From: Chitinophaga niabensis | Lineage (GTDB): Bacteria > Bacteroidota > Bacteroidia > Chitinophagales > Chitinophagaceae | Length of the DNA stretch: 64,000 nucleotides | Assembly: GCF_039545795.1 (NCBI RefSeq) | Contig: NZ_CP154260.1 | Span: 3,167,001 to 3,231,000 of the forward strand | Reading direction: 5' to 3' | Shown: positions 51,013-59,300 of the stretch, piece by piece | How the letters are laid out: each line of letters begins with the position of its first letter | Position numbering within the stretch: position 1 is the first letter of the stretch | The notes under the pieces: model-generated | What the model was told of the DNA's origin: nothing | The model's input: only the letters and a program-made list of their open reading frames with translations | Database searches by the model: none | Position numbers and translations under genes: made by a program

Positions 51013-51031
51013 GGCAGGGTAATGCCCTGCC
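51013..51031. promoter_or_regulatory. Perfect inverted repeat overlapping promoter spacer
   Basis: GGCAGGG-TAATG-CCCTGCC, 7-bp arms, ending 2 bases before the -7 box of the NTF2-like gene. A bound repressor here would block the polymerase. Confidence 0.45.
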
Positions 51032-51033
51032 CT

Positions 51034-51041
51034 TAACTTTG
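51034..51041 (+). promoter_or_regulatory. TAnnTTTG -7 box, near-leaderless
   Basis: TAACTTTG, exact, ending 4 bases before the ATG at 51046. Transcription should begin at or next to the start codon. Confidence 0.5.
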
Positions 51042-51045
51042 CAAT

Positions 51046-51414
51046 ATGAAAAATACATTAACAACCCAGGAAGTAGCAGCCCGGTTCAACGAACTGGCTA
51101 AACAGGAAAAATGGTTTGAGATCCAGGATGAACTCTTTGCTGAAAACGTAAAGAGCGTAGACCCTGAGCATTCTCCCTATTTTGGCTATGCTGAAGGAAA
51201 GGCGGCTGTTCGTAAGAAGGGGGAAGACTTTGTGTCCCGGATCAAAGAAGTGCACAGCCTTTATACCGGTGAGCCGGTTGTTACAGGCAATCACTTTGCG
51301 GTGGTAAGAGAGAAAGACTTCACCGTAGAACCACATGGAAGGATCCGGATCCACCAGATCATGCTGTATGAAGTAAAAGATGGGCAGATTGTACTGGAGC
51401 AGTTCTTTTATTGA
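51046..51414 (+). CDS. SnoaL/NTF2-like protein
   Basis: A 122-residue soluble protein with the NTF2-like pattern: an N-terminal helix (TTQEVAARFNELAKQEKWFEIQDELFAE), a loop with VDPEHSPYFGYAEGKAAVRKKGEDFVSR, then beta strands (GNHFAVVREKDFTVEPHGRIRIHQIMLYEVKDGQIVLEQFF). Such proteins often bind small ligands or act as ketosteroid-isomerase-like enzymes. No active-site set is evident. It is distinct from the window's other NTF2-like protein. The start is fixed by the -7 box. Confidence 0.78.
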   Translation: MKNTLTTQEVAARFNELAKQEKWFEIQDELFAENVKSVDPEHSPYFGYAEGKAAVRKKGEDFVSRIKEVHSLYTGEPVVTGNHFAVVREKDFTVEPHGRIRIHQIMLYEVKDGQIVLEQFFY

Positions 51415-51463
51415 GGATAAAGTTTCCATGTAACTTTTGCTTCTGCTCCTCCGTTTCACCCAT

Positions 51464-51853
51464 ATGCAGAAAATCATCCTTATACTCAGCTTAATGGCCT
51501 TTGTTGCCTGTAAGAAAGGTAAAACAGAAGCTCCTCCTCCTGAGCCTCCCGGCCCACAGCAATACCGCCCGCTTTCGATCGATGGTTTATGGAGAATTAT
51601 GATCGATAATAAATGGGGCCCGAACGCCATCATTTTCTATACCCGGGACAGTATTTACCAGCGCCGTGATGCCCGCATAGTGGGCTTCAAAGAAGAAGGC
51701 CGTTTCCATACCAGGAACTATGGTAACCCGGATAGCCTGGAGGTGCACCTGCTGCATGATACCTTGATCATTGAGCGGCTGGATAATTCACAGATTGAGC
51801 TGACTGTAAAGGATTCCACAAGGGTTTACAAGCGGTATAGTATGCCGGGGTGA
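51464..51853 (+). CDS. Small lipoprotein of unknown function
   Basis: A 129-residue lipoprotein. The ATG at 51464 gives the signal (MQKIILILSLMAFVACKK, Cys16). A Pro/Glu-rich linker (TEAPPPEPPGPQQ) leads to a beta-rich core starting IDGLWRIMIDNKWG, with the same 'G-W' lead as lipocalin-like small lipoproteins, and ending IELTVKDSTRVYKRYSM. Function unknown. It may be a cell-envelope sensor or a surface protein of the same general class as the gene at 13827. Confidence 0.6.
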   Translation: MQKIILILSLMAFVACKKGKTEAPPPEPPGPQQYRPLSIDGLWRIMIDNKWGPNAIIFYTRDSIYQRRDARIVGFKEEGRFHTRNYGNPDSLEVHLLHDTLIIERLDNSQIELTVKDSTRVYKRYSMPG

Positions 51854-51876
51854 GAGGGTTTCTGCCATATTTTTTA

Positions 51877-51884
51877 TACTTTTG
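51877..51884 (+). promoter_or_regulatory. TAnnTTTG -7 box
   Basis: TACTTTTG, exact, 21 bases before the ATG at 51906 of the PQQ-propeller lipoprotein. Confidence 0.5.
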
Positions 51885-51905
51885 TATGAAATATCCCTTA
51901 TCTGT

Positions 51906-53273
51906 ATGAGATTATTGGCATTGGCGTTCCTCTTCCTATTATTTTCCTGTAAACAAAGCAATAAAGATCTCCTCCCAGGTTTTATAAGAACAATGTCTCC
52001 TTTTGAAGTGACGGTTGCCGAACGTTCCGCCACCAGGGCCATTATTAAATGGACCTCTTCAGAAAATCTCCGTAATGCGGATGTAGTAAGGTATAAGATC
52101 ATGCTCAATGATCAGCTCATAAAGAATGATGCATTAAGGTATACGGATACCCTGCGGCAATTGAAACCTGATGTAACTTATAATGGAAAGGTTATTGCCT
52201 ATACGCAATCAGGCGATACTACATCCGCCCCCTTTACCCTGGAACGGATTGATAGTTATTCGATATATTCAGCCTCCTATGAATTGCATTGCGTTGATCT
52301 GACTTACGGGCGGGCAGCATGGGCAGACATGAACTATAACAGTGAGTTTAATTTCACCGCTATTCCAGTGGTAGTAAATGATACGGTGTATATGGATCTT
52401 CCTGGTGTGGGAGTAGCAGCATATAGTCTTAAATCAGGAGAAAAGCTGTGGCTGGCAAAGACCCTTAAGTCTGCTGGCAAAGGGGTAATATATCGTGATC
52501 AAACGCTTTATACAATCGGGCCCAATGCCATTTTTGCACTTAACAGCTCTAATGGCGCAACCAAATGGCAATATCCCTATACTAATCCGGATTATTTTAC
52601 TTTTCACACAAACACCCTGCTGGCTGAAAATATATTGATCACAGGCGGTGTATATACTTTGACTGGTTTTAATATTGACACAAAAAAGATGGAATGGACC
52701 TACAAATCAAAAAGCGCGATGTGTGTTGGCCCCGCATCTTATAAAGGTCTTGTGATAATAACAACCCTGGATGGGATGGTTGAGGCTTTAGATATTAAAA
52801 CAGGGGCAATAGTATGGAAGCGGGATTTTAGCAGAGAATACAGTAATTTCGGAGCTAATTGGGTATCTCCTCTTATTGTAAATGACTACGTATATGTTTA
52901 CTCCGGGAATACCGGGTATTACGCATTAAATGCAAAAACGGGCGCAACTGTATGGAATTTAGAGGAATATGGGGCTCATTCGGCAACATATGGAGATGGA
53001 TTGATCTATTATTCTTATTCTAACGCTGCTGTAGGTAACCACGTAACGGCCGTGAATGCGTTAACAGGAAAGAGGGTATGGGACAGGAAGTATATAGGAG
53101 CTGAATATCCCATATTTGCAGATGGTAAAGTATATGCATGTGGTCATGTGCTGGATGCTAAAACAGGGGATTTCATCAAGATTATTTATGACGTGTATAC
53201 ATTTGACGCACTGCCAATAATCATAAATAAAGGGGTTGCGTATTACCCGGCAGAAAGTGGGATGAATAACTAA
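51906..53273 (+). CDS. PQQ-like beta-propeller lipoprotein
   Basis: A 455-residue lipoprotein. The ATG at 51906 gives the signal (MRLLALAFLFLLFSC, Cys15). A short fibronectin type III-like segment (EVTVAERSATRAIIKWTSSENLRNADVVRYKI) leads to a propeller with PQQ/WD-type repeats (AAYSLKSGEKLWLAKTL, FALNSSNGATKWQYPY, VEALDIKTGAIVWKRDF, YALNAKTGATVWNLE, VNALTGKRVWDRK). Such domains often serve as BamB-like scaffolds or surface binders. No PQQ-dehydrogenase residues are seen. Confidence 0.8.
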   Translation: MRLLALAFLFLLFSCKQSNKDLLPGFIRTMSPFEVTVAERSATRAIIKWTSSENLRNADVVRYKIMLNDQLIKNDALRYTDTLRQLKPDVTYNGKVIAYTQSGDTTSAPFTLERIDSYSIYSASYELHCVDLTYGRAAWADMNYNSEFNFTAIPVVVNDTVYMDLPGVGVAAYSLKSGEKLWLAKTLKSAGKGVIYRDQTLYTIGPNAIFALNSSNGATKWQYPYTNPDYFTFHTNTLLAENILITGGVYTLTGFNIDTKKMEWTYKSKSAMCVGPASYKGLVIITTLDGMVEALDIKTGAIVWKRDFSREYSNFGANWVSPLIVNDYVYVYSGNTGYYALNAKTGATVWNLEEYGAHSATYGDGLIYYSYSNAAVGNHVTAVNALTGKRVWDRKYIGAEYPIFADGKVYACGHVLDAKTGDFIKIIYDVYTFDALPIIINKGVAYYPAESGMNN

Positions 53274-53285
53274 AGTCTTTAGGGA

Positions 53286-54041
53286 TTATACGCCTCGTTT
53301 GTCTCCCCAGATGTGAATATGCAACCTGTCAGTATAATTAAAATTGTACTGTTTGCAGATCTCTACAATCCATTGCTGCTTTTGTTTCAGCGATGCTACG
53401 GTAGTTCCTTGTGGCATTAGATATACTGCCTGCCGGGGGATCTTATACTTTTCGATTAATTCCTGTATTTCAAGAAGATCCTCATTTGTATCTACTACGA
53501 ATTTGAAATTTGCTTTCGGAGAATTTGCAAAAAAAGTGATGGCATCAGGTTTGATCCTGTCTTCTATTGCAACATTCGAGTTGCTTAGTTTAATGGATAC
53601 ATTATATTGATCTGCTAAACTATCCACTTCCGGCAATGGCTTTAATGTACCGTTTGTTTCAAACTCAATATGCGTTGACGGGTTTTGTTCTTTCAATGCT
53701 TTCATCAGGCTTCGCAGGTCTTTCTGCTGCGCTAATGGCTCTCCTCCTGTAATTACAATATTGTTACAGTTCATTGCCCGCACAGTTTCCAGGATCTGCT
53801 CGTCAGAGAGTAATTCAATAAGGTCTTCTTTATGATATTTCTTATAACCGGGTAATTGATCGTAGTTATGTTTGAAGGGTGTACCTTCCCAATTCCAGGT
53901 ATAATCAGTATCGCACCACTGGCAGTATAAATTACATAAAGATAAACGGATAAAGATGGAAGGCTTACCCATGTTTTTTCCTTCACCTTGTACCGAATGA
54001 AATATTTCCGGTTTGTTATTTAGTTTAGCGAGCTTGATCAT
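53286..54041 (-). CDS. queE: 7-carboxy-7-deazaguanine synthase
   Basis: A 251-residue radical SAM enzyme that ring-contracts 6-carboxytetrahydropterin to 7-carboxy-7-deazaguanine in queuosine synthesis. The start at 54041 forms an ATGA overlap with the upstream receptor gene and fits the family N terminus (MIKLAKLNNKPEIFHSVQGEG). The 4Fe-4S Cys triad is C36, C40, C43 (CNLYCQWCDTDYTW), followed by GGEPLAQQ and the C-terminal HIHIWGDKRG. Other queuosine genes (queC, queD) are not in the window. Context suggests translational coupling to the receptor. Confidence 0.93.
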   Translation of the reverse strand: MIKLAKLNNKPEIFHSVQGEGKNMGKPSIFIRLSLCNLYCQWCDTDYTWNWEGTPFKHNYDQLPGYKKYHKEDLIELLSDEQILETVRAMNCNNIVITGGEPLAQQKDLRSLMKALKEQNPSTHIEFETNGTLKPLPEVDSLADQYNVSIKLSNSNVAIEDRIKPDAITFFANSPKANFKFVVDTNEDLLEIQELIEKYKIPRQAVYLMPQGTTVASLKQKQQWIVEICKQYNFNYTDRLHIHIWGDKRGV

Positions 54042-55639
54042 AATTTCAACAATTTCTGGATATCCATTCGTTGCCACTGGTTCACCGTTGAGTCATAATA
54101 AGCACAATCCATGCTTATATTCTCATTGATCCCTTCATTCGTAAAACGCACTTTGGACAAAACTCCTTCGAATGGAATACTCTTCATTAAGGCTGCAAAG
54201 ATATTAAGAGTTTTATTATCAAGCTTTAGAAAATCGTCAGTTCCTTTCCTTTCGAGAGAATCACTGATGGCCTGGTAAGTCTCCGATATACAAATGGCCG
54301 CGTCATACGCAATCCCTATGTCTCTTGCCCCTGGGTTCAGGCGGTGGCCTATGAATTTCTCAAAATTCCTGATGTGCTTATCAGGCGACACATCATAGTT
54401 TAACGCCCTATGAAGATTTATGTCTGTGATCTCAAAAATTTTATTGTTGTATAACTGGGTTTCCGGCTTCCCCAGGCGGTTATTGAGGGAATAAGCATTC
54501 ATCCATCCCCCGATCTTAGGGAGCTTTCCCTTGTACCGGAATGGAACGTAAAAGGAATCAATTATCCTGGTAAAACACTCTCCTACCCCCAAAATGAAGA
54601 TACATTCGTATTTGCTTATTTCCTTATTCAAATACTTATACATCCTCGGAAAATCCTCCAGGTTATAATAGAAAGTATCAATATGACGATAGGCAATAGC
54701 ATTGCTCAGTATATCGGACCTGTTGACTAATTGTTCATAATACATCCTCCCAAATGTTTTATGCTCCTTGTTGTCTTCAATCAGGAACAGGGAATTCCTG
54801 GTGATGTCTGTTTCTTTCAGGAAGTTGGCTATCAGATCTGCCCGCTGATCAATACCAGAGCCGGTTCTGAACAAATGAACATTATTTGAAAATTTCTTCC
54901 ATTTTAGGAAGTCCTGAGATGCTGCGCTGGTAATAAAGATGGGTATTTTAGATTTCAGCTGCAGCATTAATTCCAGTATATCGTCCGTGCATTCTGTTAC
55001 AGAGGGGCCAACAATAGCGATCACATTTTCAGATCTGATCAATTGCTGCAAGGTATCAAGCAGGGGCTGAATATCGCCGGTTTTCATCTGGCTTGTTGAC
55101 AAAAAATCAAGATCTATCACTTTAAATGCCAGGTCAGCATTTCTTAGGCCGGCATGTAATCCTTTTTTCTGATCCGGGCCAAACGTGTCCTTGGGATAAA
55201 TGCCTACTACTTTAGGCACTTCTTTCGTAAAACGGACAGACTTAAATATGGATGAAGTTTCTTTTTGTCCGGGCCATTTAAACAATAGTAGTATCGCCGT
55301 TAAAAAGAACAGTACGATAAAAATTATCACCACAGTTACCTGGAGAATATACTGTTTGTGCTTTTTATCTATTTGCTCTTTTACGATCTTGAATTGCTGA
55401 TTTACTGTTAGTGTATCAGGAACGTGAACGATCGATTTTGATCTCTCGATGAGTTGGCCAACATCATCTTTATCAGCCAGCTTGTAGAGTTCTACCAGCG
55501 TTTTATTTTTATCACGTGTTACTTTGTAATAGTAGATAGCGATTAAAGTGGCTACTATTGCCAGCAGCTGAATAATCGTTTTGACAGAAGTAATATCAAA
55601 GTCTACTTTAATCGCCTCTAATTGAATAGAAATCAACAT
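54038..55639 (-). CDS. Membrane-anchored periplasmic-binding-protein-like receptor
   Basis: A 533-residue protein with two N-terminal helices (about residues 19-38 and 97-117). The loop between them (about 40-96) is Lys/Arg-rich and therefore likely cytosolic. It is followed by a C-terminal type 1 periplasmic-binding-protein domain (VVGIYPKDTFGPDQKKGLHAGL, IAIVGPSVTECTDDILELM, IPIFITSAASQDFL, IGIAYDAAICISETYQAI). This domain would face the periplasm and may bind a small ligand. There is no kinase, cyclase or channel domain, so how the signal leaves is unclear. Its stop overlaps the queE start (ATGA). Confidence 0.75.
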   Translation of the reverse strand: MLISIQLEAIKVDFDITSVKTIIQLLAIVATLIAIYYYKVTRDKNKTLVELYKLADKDDVGQLIERSKSIVHVPDTLTVNQQFKIVKEQIDKKHKQYILQVTVVIIFIVLFFLTAILLLFKWPGQKETSSIFKSVRFTKEVPKVVGIYPKDTFGPDQKKGLHAGLRNADLAFKVIDLDFLSTSQMKTGDIQPLLDTLQQLIRSENVIAIVGPSVTECTDDILELMLQLKSKIPIFITSAASQDFLKWKKFSNNVHLFRTGSGIDQRADLIANFLKETDITRNSLFLIEDNKEHKTFGRMYYEQLVNRSDILSNAIAYRHIDTFYYNLEDFPRMYKYLNKEISKYECIFILGVGECFTRIIDSFYVPFRYKGKLPKIGGWMNAYSLNNRLGKPETQLYNNKIFEITDINLHRALNYDVSPDKHIRNFEKFIGHRLNPGARDIGIAYDAAICISETYQAISDSLERKGTDDFLKLDNKTLNIFAALMKSIPFEGVLSKVRFTNEGINENISMDCAYYDSTVNQWQRMDIQKLLKL

Positions 55640-55681
55640 AGTAAATTAGTTGCCCTGTTAATAATATAAGTGAAAATGTTC

Positions 55682-56038
55682 CTACTCTTCCATTGTTGCA
55701 GGAGGCAGTTCTTGCCCGCGGTCGGCGATAACTTTTAAAATGATCCGCTCTCTCATTTTGTATTCGAAGTCGTGCTGCGTTCCAATATATTTTGATCCGA
55801 TCAGCGTTTCGAAATCATCAAGACTTCGCCAGACTCCGATATTGATGAAAGTACTGCAGGCGGGGTTTCCTAATTGAAAGGTGTGATACCTGATGTCGTC
55901 CAGGCTGGTATCCTCAGAGGTAAGCATCTCACGGTACAGGCCTTTTTCTTTGGGGACTTTCATGTGGTTACTCCATGTATTCAAAAACTTGTCTTCCTCA
56001 CCCACTTTGATCGACCAACGCACTAATATTATAATCAT
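55682..56038 (-). CDS. ABM-like (dimeric alpha/beta barrel) protein
   Basis: A 118-residue protein with the pattern of antibiotic-biosynthesis-monooxygenase-type ferredoxin-like domains: MIIILVRWSIKVGEEDKFLNTWSNHMKVP, then a strand pair with STFINIGVWRSLDDFETLIGSKYIG. Members act as small oxidases, heme-degrading proteins or ligand binders; no ligand residues are obvious. It lies 42 bases upstream of the receptor gene on the same strand and could be co-transcribed with it. Confidence 0.65.
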   Translation of the reverse strand: MIIILVRWSIKVGEEDKFLNTWSNHMKVPKEKGLYREMLTSEDTSLDDIRYHTFQLGNPACSTFINIGVWRSLDDFETLIGSKYIGTQHDFEYKMRERIILKVIADRGQELPPATMEE

Positions 56039-56274
56039 TTGTTAGGGATTTATCTGCTGATGCTATATGAGCGATGATTTTGGCTGGTGCTAAAGTTAAA
56101 AAATACAAACAGATTTCAATAACGATCTTGCTATAAAAATCTACATTGCTGGAATATATGATATTACATATACCAAACTAATATATGAATAGTGCAAGTG
56201 AATTCTAAATATTCAAAAAACGAGGCTGCTATGATGTTATTCATGTGTTAATATGCCGCCCAGGCAATGGTTAA

Positions 56275-56316
56275 AACAAGAAAGGCCATCATTGCTGATA
56301 GCCTTTCTTGTTATTT
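56275..56316. terminator. Strong bidirectional terminator
   Basis: AACAAGAAAGGC (56275-56286) pairs perfectly with GCCTTTCTTGTT (56301-56312) across a 14-base loop, followed by ATTTTAT. It closes the AAA+ operon (minus) and blocks read-through from the left. Confidence 0.85.
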
Positions 56317-56326
56317 TATCAGGGAA

Positions 56327-59300
56327 TCACTTCCTGTTCATCGCATTGGCAATGGCCTCCAGGTGCTCGTTAAATGTACTTAACTGCAGCAGCATTTGCC
56401 CGGAAGTATCATTGGCTTCCAGCCCGCCGAACTTGTTGTTCTTCCTGAAGATCTCTTTGATATGCTCCCAACGTGTGGTTTCTTCGGCAGACAGGAAACC
56501 TGCCAGTTCCTTCAGTTTGAGCAGATTCGCCTCCGCATCGGAAGTGAGGGTTTGTGATTCGCCTTCGTAATGCGAGCGGATCAGGGTGTCAATTTCTTCC
56601 ACATTCATGAGCGGCACTACTTTGCCCGCCATTTTATTCATGTTCCGGTAAGAGCCCTGCAATTTGAAGGCAGGTTCAGTACGGTATGCATCTTTCATGG
56701 CCGCACTGGCAATGTATTGCTCATTCACACGGATCACAATATCGCGGATGCGGAGAATATTTTTTAGCACCGCCACGGCATCATCGCATTCCTGCGCACT
56801 GTAGTTACCTTCCAGTTCCGGCAGCAGATCGTTGCCGGTTTCTATACCTTCAATCAGTTTGTACAGATCATCGAAGCTGCGGTTAGCAATGCGTTGCACG
56901 AAACTATTTTCCGCCACACTGTTTTCGATCAGGCTCAGCCTGAAAAGCTGATCCGATCCGCCAATGACATCGCCCAAATTGTATACATCGGCGCGGTTGG
57001 CCAGCATGTCTGGAATTTTAAACTGCTCGCCGCTTTCCGTGTAGGGGTTGCCCGCCATTACCACGCAAAAGCGCTTGCCACGCAGGTCGTAGGTTTTGCT
57101 TTCGCCTTCGAAAATGCCGTCCATTTTACGCTGTCCATCGGCCAGGGAAATGAACTTCTGCAAAAATTCCGGGCTGCAGTGCTGAATATCATCGATGTAT
57201 AACATCACGTTATCCGCCATTTCAAAAGAGAGATTGATCTTCTTCAACTCCTCTCTTGCACCGGAAGTGGTAGCTTCCAGCGGATCAATGGAAGTGATGT
57301 TGTGCCCGATGGTAGGGCCGTTGATCTTCACAAAATGCAGTCCCATTGTTTTGGCGAGGTACTCCATCAGGGTGGTTTTACCATATCCCGGTGGGGATAC
57401 CAGCAGCAGCATGCCCATTCTGGCGGTACGTTTATCGTTGCCTGCCGCGCCGATCTGTTTGGCCAGGTTGGCGCCGATCAATGGAAAATATACTTCATTG
57501 ATCAAACGGTTCCGCACAAACGAGTTCAGTACTTTCGGTTCAAATTCCCGCACTTTCAACTGCTGCCTGTACTGCGTTACCAGCTGTTCTTTCTGTTGGC
57601 TGAATGCTGCAAAGGCCGGCACAATTGTTTCAAAATACTCACTCAGCTTTCGCATGAAGAGATGGAAATTCAGCACATACTTCCCTCCTTCCCGGATAAC
57701 CGGGTGAGTACCTTTGAGGCCTTCCAGCACCAGGGTGTCGGCAGCCGCTTTTTCTCTGTAGGCATGTTCCCTGAACAGGAGCAAACAAACGGCCTCGTTC
57801 ACATACTGTTCATCCACTACATCCTGCTGCGATTGCAGAAATGCGAGTAACCAGCTGCGGATCATGTAAAAACGCTCTATGGTACTAAATCCTGTATTGT
57901 CCGTTTCTCTCAGGAATACCTCTGTGCGTTTTTTCGCCTGCAGGTATTCTTTGAATTCCTTCCTCAAATGCGCGGCCTGCTGACTGCAGGTGAAATGCTG
58001 TGTTACGGCCAGCTCCCTGCAGAGGTAATCTGCCACATCCTGTGCATCTACGGGTGTGGGAGATGGCAACGACTGGTTAAACCGGTCAGCAATTTCCTTT
58101 TCTACGAAGGGGGCGCGGCGGCTTTGCGGGAAACTTTCCTGGATGGTATGTGCTGCCGTGATAAGCTGCTGCAATTTGTGTTTAACAGCATCTTCCAGCG
58201 CGAACCAAAACAGTTGCGCGGCTACGCGTACGGCAGGGTTGAACTGAAGTATACCCAGTTCTTCCTGTAATGTTTTCAGGCCTTTTGTGATCAGCAGCGC
58301 ATCTGCATTGTGCACGCCTTTAAGGTAAGCGGCGCCATAATCACGTTCTGTACGGTCGTTGATGTATGTTTCGTAATCGCTTTCTGCAAATGCCTGGTAC
58401 GCCAGGTATTCGGAGCGGTACACAGTACTGTTCTCGGAAACCAGCTCCTGCTCCCATATGGCGCGGTGCTGATAAAGGGTTTCGGACGTTACTTCCTTGT
58501 AAAAACTGGTACCGATCAGGTGATAGAACAGGCGTTCGTTGCGGCGGATAATTGTAAGGTCCAGCACCTGCTTGTTCACTACGAACTTATAAGTGCCCAG
58601 TGATATGATATTGTTGCCATCGGCAAACAATTCCGATTTGTCGCGAAGGTTGCGGAGCGCGCTCTCCTGGGCCACCTTCACCAGGTTTTCCAGGTTCTCT
58701 GCTTTAGCCACATCACCCAGGCTTTTCAATTCCTCCACGAGATCGCGCACTTTGTCGATCATCAGATCTGTAGAAAAGAAAGCGTAGATACTGGCTTTAT
58801 CGCTGAACGACTGTGCTTTGTTTTCAATGTTCTTCAACACCCGTATACCGATCTGTTCCAGTGCGGTAGCCCGTTTGCTGATCTGCGCCATCAGCATTTC
58901 CTTCTTGCCGTTGAAGGCTTTGATCACTTCGTCCCGCTTATCAGCAATCTTGTTCACGAACTCTTCAAAATCGGCGAATTTGCTTTCCAGCTCTTCGATC
59001 TGTATGCTGATCTTGGTAAAATAATCTTCGCACTTTTCCGGAGAGGTAGAGAGATCGAGGAAATTGACCGTGCTTTGATCCAGCAGGGTTAACTGTGCAT
59101 AAAATTCACCAGTGGACTCTTTGGAACGCAACGCCGTGGTTACCCTTACCAGATCAGCTTTTACTTCGTTCAGTGAGGCGAAGATCAGCGAAATTTTCTC
59201 AACGATCCGGGTGGTTTGGGTGGTATCGCCAATTTTGAGGCTGTTGAGAATGTCGATCAACATTTCCAGCCCGGCTGCAATGTTCTTCACCGCATCGTCT

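Noticed and set aside
53270..53282. CTAAAG-T-CTTTAG as a terminator between the PQQ gene and queE
   Set aside because: The arms are only 6 bp with a one-base loop and no T run follows.
54038..55639. The receptor as an ABC-importer substrate-binding protein
   Set aside because: No permease or ATPase genes adjoin it, and it has two membrane helices and a cytosolic loop, unlike soluble or lipid-anchored binding proteins.
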